From Leptospira sp. (GTDB lineage: Bacteria; Spirochaetota; Leptospiria; Leptospirales; Leptospiraceae), in contig JAPZTS010000007.1 in NCBI GenBank assembly GCA_027533185.1, positions 62,001 through 126,000 on the forward strand: a DNA stretch of 64,000 bases, given 5' to 3'. Made by a program: the position numbers and the translations under genes. Positions 1 through 8,084 of this stretch are shown here, piece after piece; within the stretch, counting starts at the first letter, position 1; each line of letters begins with the position of its first letter. Below the pieces are notes generated by a model. The model was not told where the DNA came from. It made no database searches and was given only the letters and a program-made list of their open reading frames with translations.

Positions 1-2
1 AA

Positions 3-1733
3 AGCTATATAAAATGGTATCCCGATCCCAAAACGAAAATTTCGGATTTACTCCGCCACACATCAGGACTCCCAAAATTATTGGAAATCATCAGCGATTT
101 TGAAGAAAAAAAATCAGTGATATCAAAAGCACAAGTTCTAAATGCTTTTCGTGAGTCAAAAAAAAATCCAAGCTTCTCCGCAGGTGAATATTGGAAGTTT
201 TCAAGAATAGATTATGTTTTATTAGGAGAGATTATTTCGATCGTTGCCCAGAAGACTTATGCGGATTTTATGAGAGAAAAGATTTTTTTACCTCTCGATA
301 TGAAATTAAGTTCTGTGGATGATAAAGATCCCCTGCTTGGCAATAGCGGTATTTTATCTTCGCCTGAAGATTTACAAAAATTTGCATTTGCCTTTCAGAA
401 AGGAAATATCTTAGAAAAAGCGGATAGAGATTCGATAGTAAAAAAAACCGTTTTATCCGATCCAGTATCCGAAGATCCGATTTCCTTCGGCGAAGGCGTG
501 TATGTTGGTGATTATTTCTATTGGGGTTACGGCAAAGAAAAAAATATCGCTAATTTTTATTATCACGATCTTAACAGTAGAATTTTTATAACAATCGTAA
601 ATCCGTTTGGCGGCACAAAAGGTGATCTTTCATCAATCAAATCTTCAATAACGGAAATTATCTTCAATGCAAAAAAGCTAAGTTTCACAAAAACAAAAAA
701 AGAGGATGATCAATCTATTTATATTGAAGATCTAATGGCTTTAGAAAAAGTGCCTTCACTTGGGATAGCAGTATATAAAAATTATGCGCTAAGTTGGAAA
801 AAGAATTACGGTACCAAAACCAGCCAAACTTTATTCCGAGCAGGGTCTCTGTCAAAAACGGTTACAGCGACAGCTATACTTCGTTTGGTGGAAGATGGAA
901 AGTTAAATTTATACTCTAATTGGACGCCCAAACTCAAAAAATACAAAGTGGAACTTCCTAACAACAAAAGAAAGCCAAATATAAATTTAGATCTCCTTCT
1001 ATCCCACACTAGTGGATTGACTGAAAAAGGAAATTGGGATGATCCGATCAATCGAAATAAACGAAAACTAAAAGATATTCAAGATATCAATAGTCAAAAC
1101 AAGTCCAATGGTTTAAAACTGTATTACAAACCAGGAACTAAGTCTCGTTATTCGGGTGGTGGTTATAGTATCGTCCAGGAAATTTTGACCGAAATCACCA
1201 AATTGAATTTTCCGACTCTTATCGACCAGACTGTGTTCCAGCCTCTAGGTCTGAAAAGAAGCACATTTCGCCAGAATTTAGAGGAATCTGCGGACCGAGT
1301 GGAGGGAAATGATTCCTCGGGAAATCCATTGCCACAGAAGGTTTTCGTAACACCAGAACTATCATCTGGTGGTCTCTGGACAACACCGGAAGAAATCGGT
1401 AACTTGTTTATTGAGGTTGCTAAAGCGAAACAGGGAAAGTCCAGTTTCTTGACGGCAGATTCGGCTCAGTATCTTTTAGAACCAAAAATGAGCGCGGCCA
1501 ACCTCACCGTTCATGCCCTAGTCGCCCATGGATTTTTTTTAAACCGAACAGGAAGAACAGAATATTTCTTTCACGGAGGTCATACAACTGGGCATAAATC
1601 TTTGGCACTTTTCAATGCGGAAAAGGGATATGGGATCGTAATTATGACGAACTCCGAAAATGGCTCCAAACTGATCTGGAGGATCCTTCGGGCAGTTTCC
1701 GTTCGCGAAAAATGGGACAAATTTGTAAATTAA
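3..1733 (+). CDS. Tandem beta-lactamase-fold serine hydrolase (5' end outside window)
   Basis: The reading frame is open from the first bases of the window, and the first visible residues already contain the family motif LLRHTSGL (about 48-71), so the true start lies upstream; the TTG at 81 is not the start. The visible 576 residues hold two copies of the class C beta-lactamase/esterase fold. Copy 1 has HTSG and a SGILSSPEDL stretch, but where YSN is expected it reads FSRIDY. Copy 2 is complete: SLSK (nucleophile Ser and Lys, codons at 846-857), LLSHTSGL, YSGGGY in the Tyr motif position, and HGGHTTG near the C-terminus. Family members hydrolyse esters, D-amino peptides or beta-lactams, usually in the periplasm; the substrate cannot be read from sequence. 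The SxxK of copy 1 would lie upstream and is not visible. Confidence 0.85.
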   Translation, partial: SYIKWYPDPKTKISDLLRHTSGLPKLLEIISDFEEKKSVISKAQVLNAFRESKKNPSFSAGEYWKFSRIDYVLLGEIISIVAQKTYADFMREKIFLPLDMKLSSVDDKDPLLGNSGILSSPEDLQKFAFAFQKGNILEKADRDSIVKKTVLSDPVSEDPISFGEGVYVGDYFYWGYGKEKNIANFYYHDLNSRIFITIVNPFGGTKGDLSSIKSSITEIIFNAKKLSFTKTKKEDDQSIYIEDLMALEKVPSLGIAVYKNYALSWKKNYGTKTSQTLFRAGSLSKTVTATAILRLVEDGKLNLYSNWTPKLKKYKVELPNNKRKPNINLDLLLSHTSGLTEKGNWDDPINRNKRKLKDIQDINSQNKSNGLKLYYKPGTKSRYSGGGYSIVQEILTEITKLNFPTLIDQTVFQPLGLKRSTFRQNLEESADRVEGNDSSGNPLPQKVFVTPELSSGGLWTTPEEIGNLFIEVAKAKQGKSSFLTADSAQYLLEPKMSAANLTVHALVAHGFFLNRTGRTEYFFHGGHTTGHKSLALFNAEKGYGIVIMTNSENGSKLIWRILRAVSVREKWDKFVN

Positions 1734-1778
1734 TCTGATTGACCAATTGGCAAAATTGGCTATCCTCAAAGCGATTCA

Positions 1779-2111
1779 ATGGAATATACAGAATCCAAAA
1801 TTGATGGCATAATTGTTCTTAAACTATTCGGCAACTTAGACATGTTAAATGCCGGAATTTTAAAAGAACGGATCCGAGAATCAACCGCAAACAAAGAGCA
1901 CAAATTTATCTTCGATTTAGGCGGAGTCAATTTTGTAGACTCTTCAGGTTTTGGACTCATCATGTCTCTCAATGACAAGTTGGCAGACATTGGAGGCGGA
2001 CTTAGAATCGTCAACGTTTCCAAGACAATCCGCCAGATCTTTCGGATTTCAAAGATAGCTTCTGTGATCCAAATCTACGAGACTACGGACGAGGCCCTAA
2101 AAAGCTTCTGA
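1779..2111 (+). CDS. STAS-domain anti-sigma-factor antagonist (SpoIIAA/RsbV type)
   Basis: A 110-residue single-domain STAS protein. The phosphorylation loop reads VDSSGFGL, with Asp54 followed by Ser55, the position phosphorylated by anti-sigma kinases in SpoIIAA/RsbV. Such proteins are dephosphorylated by PP2C phosphatases and then capture an anti-sigma factor or other partner. It lies immediately 5' of, and convergent with, a membrane PP2C phosphatase gene, and two more PP2C phosphatases are encoded in the window. It is therefore a plausible substrate for one of them (inference). No sigma factor or anti-sigma kinase lies alongside. Confidence 0.9.
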   Translation: MEYTESKIDGIIVLKLFGNLDMLNAGILKERIRESTANKEHKFIFDLGGVNFVDSSGFGLIMSLNDKLADIGGGLRIVNVSKTIRQIFRISKIASVIQIYETTDEALKSF

Positions 2112-4538
2112 TTACTTAGCTGCCATTTCAGCAGCCTTCATTTTTTTCCAAAAATTCTTTAATTTTTGGATTTTAGGATTTTCGGGAGCAATTTCTTCCA
2201 AACTGAGTAGCACACTCTCCGCTTTCGAAACATTGTTTTGATGCATCAAAATTTCGGCTAACAGCAATAAGTTTTTAAAGTTTTTAGGATCGCGAAGTCT
2301 CAATCTTTCGGCAAAGTCGCAAGCCAAATCAAAATCACGTTTTTGTTTGTGAGCGAATGCTATATAAAACAAAAAATCGGTGTCACCCGGATTGATTTTT
2401 AGATACCGGTCTGCTAAAATTATGGCTTTCTCATATGATCTAGATTTCATATAAAGTTTTGAAAGTTCTCGTAAACAGTACAAATCTTCTGGTTCACTCT
2501 CTAAAGCAACTTCTAGGGAAATAATTGCGTTTTCCCAATTTCCCTCTCGATATGCCTGTATTCCTTCGCCAAGTTTTTTATAATAGGATTTCTTTTTATT
2601 CGAGCTTTTGAGAATTTGATTTGTTTCTTCCAGAAAACCTATCCTGAGCAAGCTCATATCATCGGTTAGTTCACCCGTTGTTAAGATAGATTTATATATT
2701 TCTTCAAGATTTCCCATACCAGATCTAACATGACTTAAAAATAAGTTTTCATCATCATTTATTACGCGAAGTTTATTTTCACTTGATGTTAATATATCAT
2801 CTCGGCCGTCAGAGCCAATAATTAGAACATCACCAGGTTTGAGAGGATACACTTGAATAACAACTTCATCACCACTCATTTCAGTAAAACCTATCTTACG
2901 AAGAGAGTGTTCTTTCTCTAAGAACTCTGCATGTCCATCACGGTATAAAACAATCCATGGGTGTTCAGCATTTATATAATAAAGAGTTCCAGTATCTTCA
3001 TCTACTAAGCCCATAATCGCAGAGAGTAACATGTGACCATCAAAACTTATGAAAACGTTGTGGATTTCTTGAAAACATTCCTTCAACCAACGTTCCGGAT
3101 GACGGTCTTGCATATAGCGTAATTTTTGAGTTCTTGTTAGTATTGATTTAAAGACCGTACCCATTACGAGGGCACCGCCTGCCCCTTGGATGGATTTACC
3201 CATCGCATCTGCATTTAGAAACACAGTGTATTTTTTACCTAAAAGCAAAATGCTATCAGAAACTGTTAGGTCACCGCCGATCTCTGATTTTTTTCCTCTG
3301 AAAGAAAATTCCTTCATTTGGCGTTCTAAAATTTTGATGGAGACGGTCACTGACTTGGAAAAACTGCCCCTAAGAGGTTTTATAAGAAGCGAAGTCAAAA
3401 AATAATCACCGTCTTGTTTTTCTTTTAATTTCTGAACCTCGGAGAGAGTCTCGTTCAACTCACGAGTTCTAGTCTCAACTTTCTCTTCTAGATGATTTTG
3501 GTGTTCAGATAATTCTTCTTTCATTCCAATAAAAACACGTCCCATTTGCCCAATTTCATCTTTTCTACTTGTTGGCAAAGTTTCAGGCTGCCACTTGTCC
3601 AAGTCGATCATAGCTGATGTAAGTAACTTAATCGCATCTACCATATCTCGAGAAAACATAAATGAAATTAAAAATATTATTCCAAATAACAATATCGATG
3701 CGATGATAAAAAAGACCCAGATTTTAAATGTTTTTGATTCTACTTCATTTTCATCTATTAGAACATGGAAAACCAAATCTTTTAAAGTGTTCTGTTTTCC
3801 ATGATAGGGAATCTGAACAAGGTAGAAAGGTTGCCCATTATAAACAAAACGACTTCCATCGGAATACGAATTTATATTTTCTTTTAAGAAACCTCGGAAG
3901 GTATCAGAACCTGTGGTTCTAAGTTTTCCATCTAAAAAAATTGCCAAGTGAATTCTATCGTCTTTAGAGATGGTTTCCGTAAACTTATCATCCACAACTT
4001 GACCAATTTGGATCGTACCCTTTCCAAACATTGGGGCAGCAAGACGAAACCCCAGACCACTATGCCCATCCTCTAAACTTGCTGAGATTTGACCAGCTAA
4101 CGCATTTTGGATGATGGGCTGATTGATTTTATTATCTCCATAATCACCTGGGCGATGCACCCGAAAGACCACTTTGCCTGCTTTATCACCAATTTCAAAT
4201 ACGGATAAGCCATATCTATCCATGATTTTGCGTAAATAGGGAAGATTGGAATTTAAAATATTTCGATTAGAAAGTCCGTTTTCCAAAAGACTCCTTGTGA
4301 CTGGATTGAAAGTGATTTCTTCCAAGAGAAGTCTGAGTTTTTCTTCTTTAAATTCCAATTCTCTCTGAAAATTTCGAGAAAGATCCTCGGCCCTTTGCGT
4401 CTGAGGAATATTTTTTACCGATTGTAGCAAATAGGCAAAACTTGTAGTGAGTGCAATGACAAGAAGGATTTGACTTACACTCAGGATTAATAAAAACTTA
4501 TATCGTATACTCATAGGAAACCAAGGTTTGGATTCCAA
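2112..4538 (-). CDS. Membrane SpoIIE-type PP2C phosphatase with extracytoplasmic sensor, HAMP and TPR repeats
   Basis: An 808-residue protein. TM1 (about 15-38) and TM2 (about 272-295) flank an extracytoplasmic sensor of cache-like appearance. A HAMP-like linker, a coiled coil (about 340-372), a SpoIIE/PP2C domain and C-terminal TPRs (about 655-800) follow. The phosphatase keeps acidic metal-site motifs (GGDL, NADAMGKS, GSDGRDD, TDDMSLL), but the usual GGDFYD and GHG motifs are altered to GGDLTV and MGKS. It probably converts an envelope signal into dephosphorylation of a STAS protein; the convergent STAS gene next door fits. The listed start is TTG. An in-frame ATG at 4514 (MSIRYKF) sits just before TM1 and may be the true start; neither has a clear ribosome-binding site. 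Confidence 0.88.
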   Translation of the reverse strand: MESKPWFPMSIRYKFLLILSVSQILLVIALTTSFAYLLQSVKNIPQTQRAEDLSRNFQRELEFKEEKLRLLLEEITFNPVTRSLLENGLSNRNILNSNLPYLRKIMDRYGLSVFEIGDKAGKVVFRVHRPGDYGDNKINQPIIQNALAGQISASLEDGHSGLGFRLAAPMFGKGTIQIGQVVDDKFTETISKDDRIHLAIFLDGKLRTTGSDTFRGFLKENINSYSDGSRFVYNGQPFYLVQIPYHGKQNTLKDLVFHVLIDENEVESKTFKIWVFFIIASILLFGIIFLISFMFSRDMVDAIKLLTSAMIDLDKWQPETLPTSRKDEIGQMGRVFIGMKEELSEHQNHLEEKVETRTRELNETLSEVQKLKEKQDGDYFLTSLLIKPLRGSFSKSVTVSIKILERQMKEFSFRGKKSEIGGDLTVSDSILLLGKKYTVFLNADAMGKSIQGAGGALVMGTVFKSILTRTQKLRYMQDRHPERWLKECFQEIHNVFISFDGHMLLSAIMGLVDEDTGTLYYINAEHPWIVLYRDGHAEFLEKEHSLRKIGFTEMSGDEVVIQVYPLKPGDVLIIGSDGRDDILTSSENKLRVINDDENLFLSHVRSGMGNLEEIYKSILTTGELTDDMSLLRIGFLEETNQILKSSNKKKSYYKKLGEGIQAYREGNWENAIISLEVALESEPEDLYCLRELSKLYMKSRSYEKAIILADRYLKINPGDTDFLFYIAFAHKQKRDFDLACDFAERLRLRDPKNFKNLLLLAEILMHQNNVSKAESVLLSLEEIAPENPKIQKLKNFWKKMKAAEMAAK

Positions 4539-4566
4539 ACTACACCAAGGCAGTTACAAAAATATG

Positions 4567-4587
4567 ACAATCCTTTGAAAGGATTGT
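4567..4587. promoter_or_regulatory. Perfect 21-bp palindrome between divergent genes (candidate operator)
   Basis: Arms ACAATCCTTT and AAAGGATTGT flank a single central G, with no mismatch over 10 bp per arm. It lies 20 bp upstream of the pgsB start and 28-52 bp upstream of the divergent phosphatase start candidates. The size and position suit a dimeric repressor site controlling one or both units. It has no T-run on either side, which argues against a terminator. The binding protein is unknown. Confidence 0.5.
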
Positions 4588-4607
4588 GTATTCAAAGAAA
4601 AACTTAA

Positions 4608-5804
4608 ATGAAACCAAATGCGATTCTATTTTTGATCTTAATTCTTTTGTTACTTTTTTATCTACTTTGGGAGTATATTTTTCACCAAAGAAACGTTAAT
4701 CGCTTTGAGTTCAGGATCCATGTAAATGGGACGAGAGGAAAGTCAAGTGTGACCAGACTGATTCGTGCGGGTCTTGCAGAAGGTGGTTTTTCTGTTTTTG
4801 CCAAAACTACGGGAAGTATGGCACGGATGATCCTGCCCAACGGTTCTGAGATCTCAGTAGAGCGTTTTGGAAAACCAACAATACTTGAACAGCTAAAGGT
4901 TTTAAAAACTGCTGCTAAAACAAAAGCAAATGCAATCGTTATTGAGTGTATGGCACTGGAGCCAAAATACCAATGGGCAAGCGAAAACCAAATGATTCAG
5001 TCTAACATCGGTGTGATTACCAATATACGAGAGGACCATTTAGATATTATGGGACCAAAAATATCTGATGTAGCAAAGGCTATAGCTTCGACGGTTCCCC
5101 TATCTGGAAAACTTTTTATTCTATCTACTCCATTTCGTGAATTTTTCCAAAAAGTCTGCAAAGAAAGGAAATCCAAATGTATCGAAGTCTTTGATTCGAA
5201 TCCAAGTTTGATTCAAGATTCGGATCTTTCGGAATTTTCTTATATCGAACATAGAGAAAATTTAATCTTGGCACTTACCGTATGTGAATCCTTAGGTGTT
5301 CCCTATAAAATTGCTTTGGCTGGGATGAAAAAAATGAATCCCGATCCAGGAGCCTTAACCATAACCAAGGTTCATTTCTTCGGAAAACAATTCTCATTTG
5401 TAAATGCAATGGCCGCTAATGATCCAAACAGCACATCAATTATATGGAAAAACTACATAGAAAAATCAGAAAAATATTCTGATCCTAAATATATATTTTT
5501 TGTTATGCGAGAGGATCGACCAGAAAGAACAAAACAACTCCTTGAGGAAATTTCAACTTGGCAAAATGTAAATGGGATTATTTTAGTCGGACCCGGCTCC
5601 AATCTGAATTACTCAATCCTAGAAAAAAAGTCAAATTCTGCAATCCCTGTCTATGTTTGGGAACACCGAAGCCCAGATCAGATTTTTGAATCTCTGATTT
5701 CAATCCTTCCTGAGACTAGTATTATATTTGGAATGGGAAATATTGTTGGTCTTGGATTTGAACTTTTGCAGTATATCAAAAATAGAGCGGAATCAAAGGC
5801 GTGA
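4608..5804 (+). CDS. pgsB: Poly-gamma-glutamate synthase subunit PgsB/CapB
   Basis: A 398-residue member of the CapB/PgsB branch of the Mur-ligase-like amide ligases, which activate glutamate and join it through the gamma-carboxyl group in an ATP-dependent reaction. A membrane anchor (about 4-22) precedes the P-loop HVNGTRGKSS (Gly41 to Ser47). Further family blocks are IVIECMALEPKYQ and NIREDHLDIMG. The length matches known PgsB proteins. It is the first gene of a tightly packed operon: the next gene starts on GTG overlapping this stop by 4 bp. The product polymer is inferred from the PgsB/PgsC pair. Confidence 0.93.
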   Translation: MKPNAILFLILILLLLFYLLWEYIFHQRNVNRFEFRIHVNGTRGKSSVTRLIRAGLAEGGFSVFAKTTGSMARMILPNGSEISVERFGKPTILEQLKVLKTAAKTKANAIVIECMALEPKYQWASENQMIQSNIGVITNIREDHLDIMGPKISDVAKAIASTVPLSGKLFILSTPFREFFQKVCKERKSKCIEVFDSNPSLIQDSDLSEFSYIEHRENLILALTVCESLGVPYKIALAGMKKMNPDPGALTITKVHFFGKQFSFVNAMAANDPNSTSIIWKNYIEKSEKYSDPKYIFFVMREDRPERTKQLLEEISTWQNVNGIILVGPGSNLNYSILEKKSNSAIPVYVWEHRSPDQIFESLISILPETSIIFGMGNIVGLGFELLQYIKNRAESKA

Positions 5805-6265
5805 ACGAAATCTTACCACTATCCATAGGCCTTAGCCTACTTGTGTCCTTACTATTTTCAGAGATGTTTGGTTTATTGGGGACGGGACTAGTTATTCCAG
5901 GATACTTAGCATTAAGTTTAAATGAACCTAAGAATATTTTACTTACTTTTTTTATTGCCTTTCTCGCATACCTTTCTGTAGAAATCCTCTCCCAGCTACT
6001 AATTATCTTTGGCAAACGAAAAATCGTATTACATTTATTATTCGGATACTTTTTTGGTTACTTACTCAATTTCCAGATACTTCCAAATATTGAATCACCC
6101 TTTCTGAATGAGCTTCATAGTGTTGGATTTATAATTCCTGGGCTAATCGCCATTTGGTTCGAAAGACAAGGCGTTTTAATCACCTGCTCCATTCTGGTTA
6201 TCGCCAGTGTTTTGGTAAAAATTGTTTTAATAGCCATTTTAGGAAATGAATTACAAATCCAATGA
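5801..6265 (+). CDS. pgsC: Poly-gamma-glutamate synthase membrane subunit PgsC/CapC
   Basis: A 154-residue, almost entirely hydrophobic protein with about four to five transmembrane segments and the PgsC hallmark region GLLGTGLVIPGYLAL near residues 24-40. PgsC forms the membrane core of the polymerase with PgsB. The GTG start overlaps the pgsB stop (GTGA), and the stop overlaps the next ATG by 4 bp (ATGA), so translation is probably coupled across the operon. Confidence 0.92.
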   Translation: MNEILPLSIGLSLLVSLLFSEMFGLLGTGLVIPGYLALSLNEPKNILLTFFIAFLAYLSVEILSQLLIIFGKRKIVLHLLFGYFFGYLLNFQILPNIESPFLNELHSVGFIIPGLIAIWFERQGVLITCSILVIASVLVKIVLIAILGNELQIQ

Positions 6266-7392
6266 TTACTAAAATTTATTGGTCTCCATTTCAAAGATCT
6301 AAAATGGGAATCATTCTGCTTTCCATTTTATCCGTCATAGGTCTGTTATTCGTAGAAACTTGCAAAGTAAAGAAAGAACAATCCTATTTTAAAAAAAAAC
6401 TAGCGGCTTCAAAACTCGCTGAAAGATCCTTCAATGCGATTCGACCAGAACTCATTAAACGAAAAAATTCCGATTACCTAGAGTTCGACCCCACAAATTC
6501 AGGTTTGATTGGTGAATTTTTAACACCCATTACGAGTAACAGTGGTTCTTTATCAGCTAAACAAACATCTATAAACCCAAATTTTGCGGCATTATTGATT
6601 CACTATTTCAAAAAGTTAAAATTGGAAGAAGGGGATACCGTAGCCGTTGCCGTTTCTGGATCTTTCCCTGCGTTAAATATTTCCGTATACTCTGCCATCC
6701 AGACTCTTAAATTAAAACCGATTATTATCACTAGTGCTTCGGCATCTCAATTTGGTGCCAATTTACCTCAGATGACTTGGCTAGATATGGAAAGGGAACT
6801 TTTTGAACTAGGATTTTTTTCATTTAAGTCGAGTTATGCATCTATGGGAGGAATCCAAGACAAGGCAGTTGGACTTACAAAAGAAGGAAAGGATTTAATT
6901 CGCCAAGCTATCAAAAGAAATTCCATACAATTTTTGGATTCAAAAAATTATGATGATGCCTTAGAATCCCGAATCAGGATCTATGACGAACTCTCTAATC
7001 AAAAACCCATAAAAGCATTTATCAATGTAGGTGGTGGAACAACTATATTGGGAACGAATCTCGGTAAACAGGTGTTCAAGACAGGATTGATATTAAGTTT
7101 ACCCGAAGAAGATCATATTCCGACTTCTGTGATATCTAGATTTTTAGAACGGGATATCCCTGTAATCAACCTAATCCAAATCGAAACTTTGGCCAAAAGA
7201 TTTGGTATGCCAATCTCCCCCAAAAAAATACCCAAACCAGGAGAAGGCAAAATTTTTTATCAAGAAGAGTACAATCCAATTCTCTACATTGGCGTTTTTA
7301 TATTTATAATTCTTGGTCTATATGGTGTAACAAGATTGGGTGTGGGGGAGAAGCATTCGGACTACTCCATTCCAAAATCAAAAGGAGTTTAA
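6262..7392 (+). CDS. Poly-gamma-glutamate system protein (PgsW-like, TIGR04332 type)
   Basis: A 376-residue protein with an N-terminal membrane anchor (about 13-31), a large soluble domain and a C-terminal transmembrane segment (about 341-357). The soluble part contains AVAVSGSFPALN and NVGGGTTILGTN. I recognise it as the poly-gamma-glutamate system family that accompanies pgsBC in some Gram-negative bacteria in place of the metallophosphatase-like CapA/PgsA; its biochemical role is not known to me. It overlaps pgsC by 4 bp and is followed at once by the 55-codon gene. The family assignment is from memory of sequence pattern and context. Confidence 0.75.
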   Translation: MITKIYWSPFQRSKMGIILLSILSVIGLLFVETCKVKKEQSYFKKKLAASKLAERSFNAIRPELIKRKNSDYLEFDPTNSGLIGEFLTPITSNSGSLSAKQTSINPNFAALLIHYFKKLKLEEGDTVAVAVSGSFPALNISVYSAIQTLKLKPIIITSASASQFGANLPQMTWLDMERELFELGFFSFKSSYASMGGIQDKAVGLTKEGKDLIRQAIKRNSIQFLDSKNYDDALESRIRIYDELSNQKPIKAFINVGGGTTILGTNLGKQVFKTGLILSLPEEDHIPTSVISRFLERDIPVINLIQIETLAKRFGMPISPKKIPKPGEGKIFYQEEYNPILYIGVFIFIILGLYGVTRLGVGEKHSDYSIPKSKGV

Positions 7393-7560
7393 ATGGCTAA
7401 AATTATCGTTCTTTCCTTATTTCTTTTCTTTTTCATACGTTTTATCAAAAGACTCCTCATTGCACCAGCAAAACTTGCGGAAGAAATTAGAAGAAGCCAG
7501 GAAACACAATTCACTAAAAATGAAAAAGATATTTCTGACCAAGGTAAAATTATCGAGTAA
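7393..7560 (+). CDS. 55-residue membrane microprotein in pgs operon (CapE/PgsE-like position)
   Basis: ATG directly abuts the stop of the previous gene, with a Shine-Dalgarno GGAG five bases upstream inside that gene's last codons. The product is 55 residues: Met-Ala-Lys, then a hydrophobic segment (IIVLSLFLFFFIRF, residues 4-17), basic residues, and a charged C-terminal half (KLAEEIRR onward). Bacillus pgs/cap operons also end in a tiny single-span protein (PgsE/CapE, about 47-55 residues) that supports polymer synthesis or export. The similarity here is in size, topology and position only; I see no clear sequence homology. Confidence 0.7.
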   Translation: MAKIIVLSLFLFFFIRFIKRLLIAPAKLAEEIRRSQETQFTKNEKDISDQGKIIE

Positions 7561-7592
7561 ACTTTTTCATTTCCACCGATGATAAAGGTAGG

Positions 7593-8084
7593 ATGAGATA
7601 CTTTTGCATTCTTTCTTTCATTCTTTTACTCGTTAACTGTGGTGTTCCTAAGGGCGAGTTTGGATGGGCCATAACGAAGATGGAAGAATTGGATTTAATG
7701 GAAAAACAAATCCAAACCATCACCGATTATAAGATGATGAGAGACGGTCTTATTTTCACCCCTTCTGACACAATCCACTATGTATACCAGTTTTCCAGAT
7801 ATCCGGGACCAGATTTGGACTTTCACATCTCACTAAATCGCTATGAACTTGATTATGTGGAAATAGATATCAAAAAGAAAAAACCCGAGCCAGACAGCTC
7901 TGCAATCCGGGACGAATTTTCTCTTTTAAAGACCGGGCAATACTTATTAAAAATTGTCCATGAAGGTGATACAATCGATGAAGTATACTTTCGAGTATTG
8001 CCTGAAGAGGGTTATACCAGCGAAAACTTAGAACAAGAATTAGCTGGCGATCAAACGGACGAAATTATTAAATATTCCCGCTAA
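7593..8084 (+). CDS. Hypothetical lipoprotein downstream of pgs operon
   Basis: A 163-residue protein with signal peptide and spirochetal lipobox ending LLLVNC (Cys16), and a ribosome-binding site AGGTAGG right before the ATG. The mature part has no family I recognise; the YLLKIVHEGDTIDEVYFRV stretch near the end suggests a beta-rich domain. It starts 32 bp after the microprotein gene and is probably in the same transcript, which would place it in the envelope arm of the polymer system (inference). Its 3' end overlaps the convergent TPR-protein gene by 17 bp. Confidence 0.8.
   Translation: MRYFCILSFILLLVNCGVPKGEFGWAITKMEELDLMEKQIQTITDYKMMRDGLIFTPSDTIHYVYQFSRYPGPDLDFHISLNRYELDYVEIDIKKKKPEPDSSAIRDEFSLLKTGQYLLKIVHEGDTIDEVYFRVLPEEGYTSENLEQELAGDQTDEIIKYSR

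Noticed and set aside
1743..1760. CCAATTGG and a nearby AATTGG copy between the first two genes
   Set aside because: Short and AT-rich; no T-run for a terminator and no spacing to a promoter.
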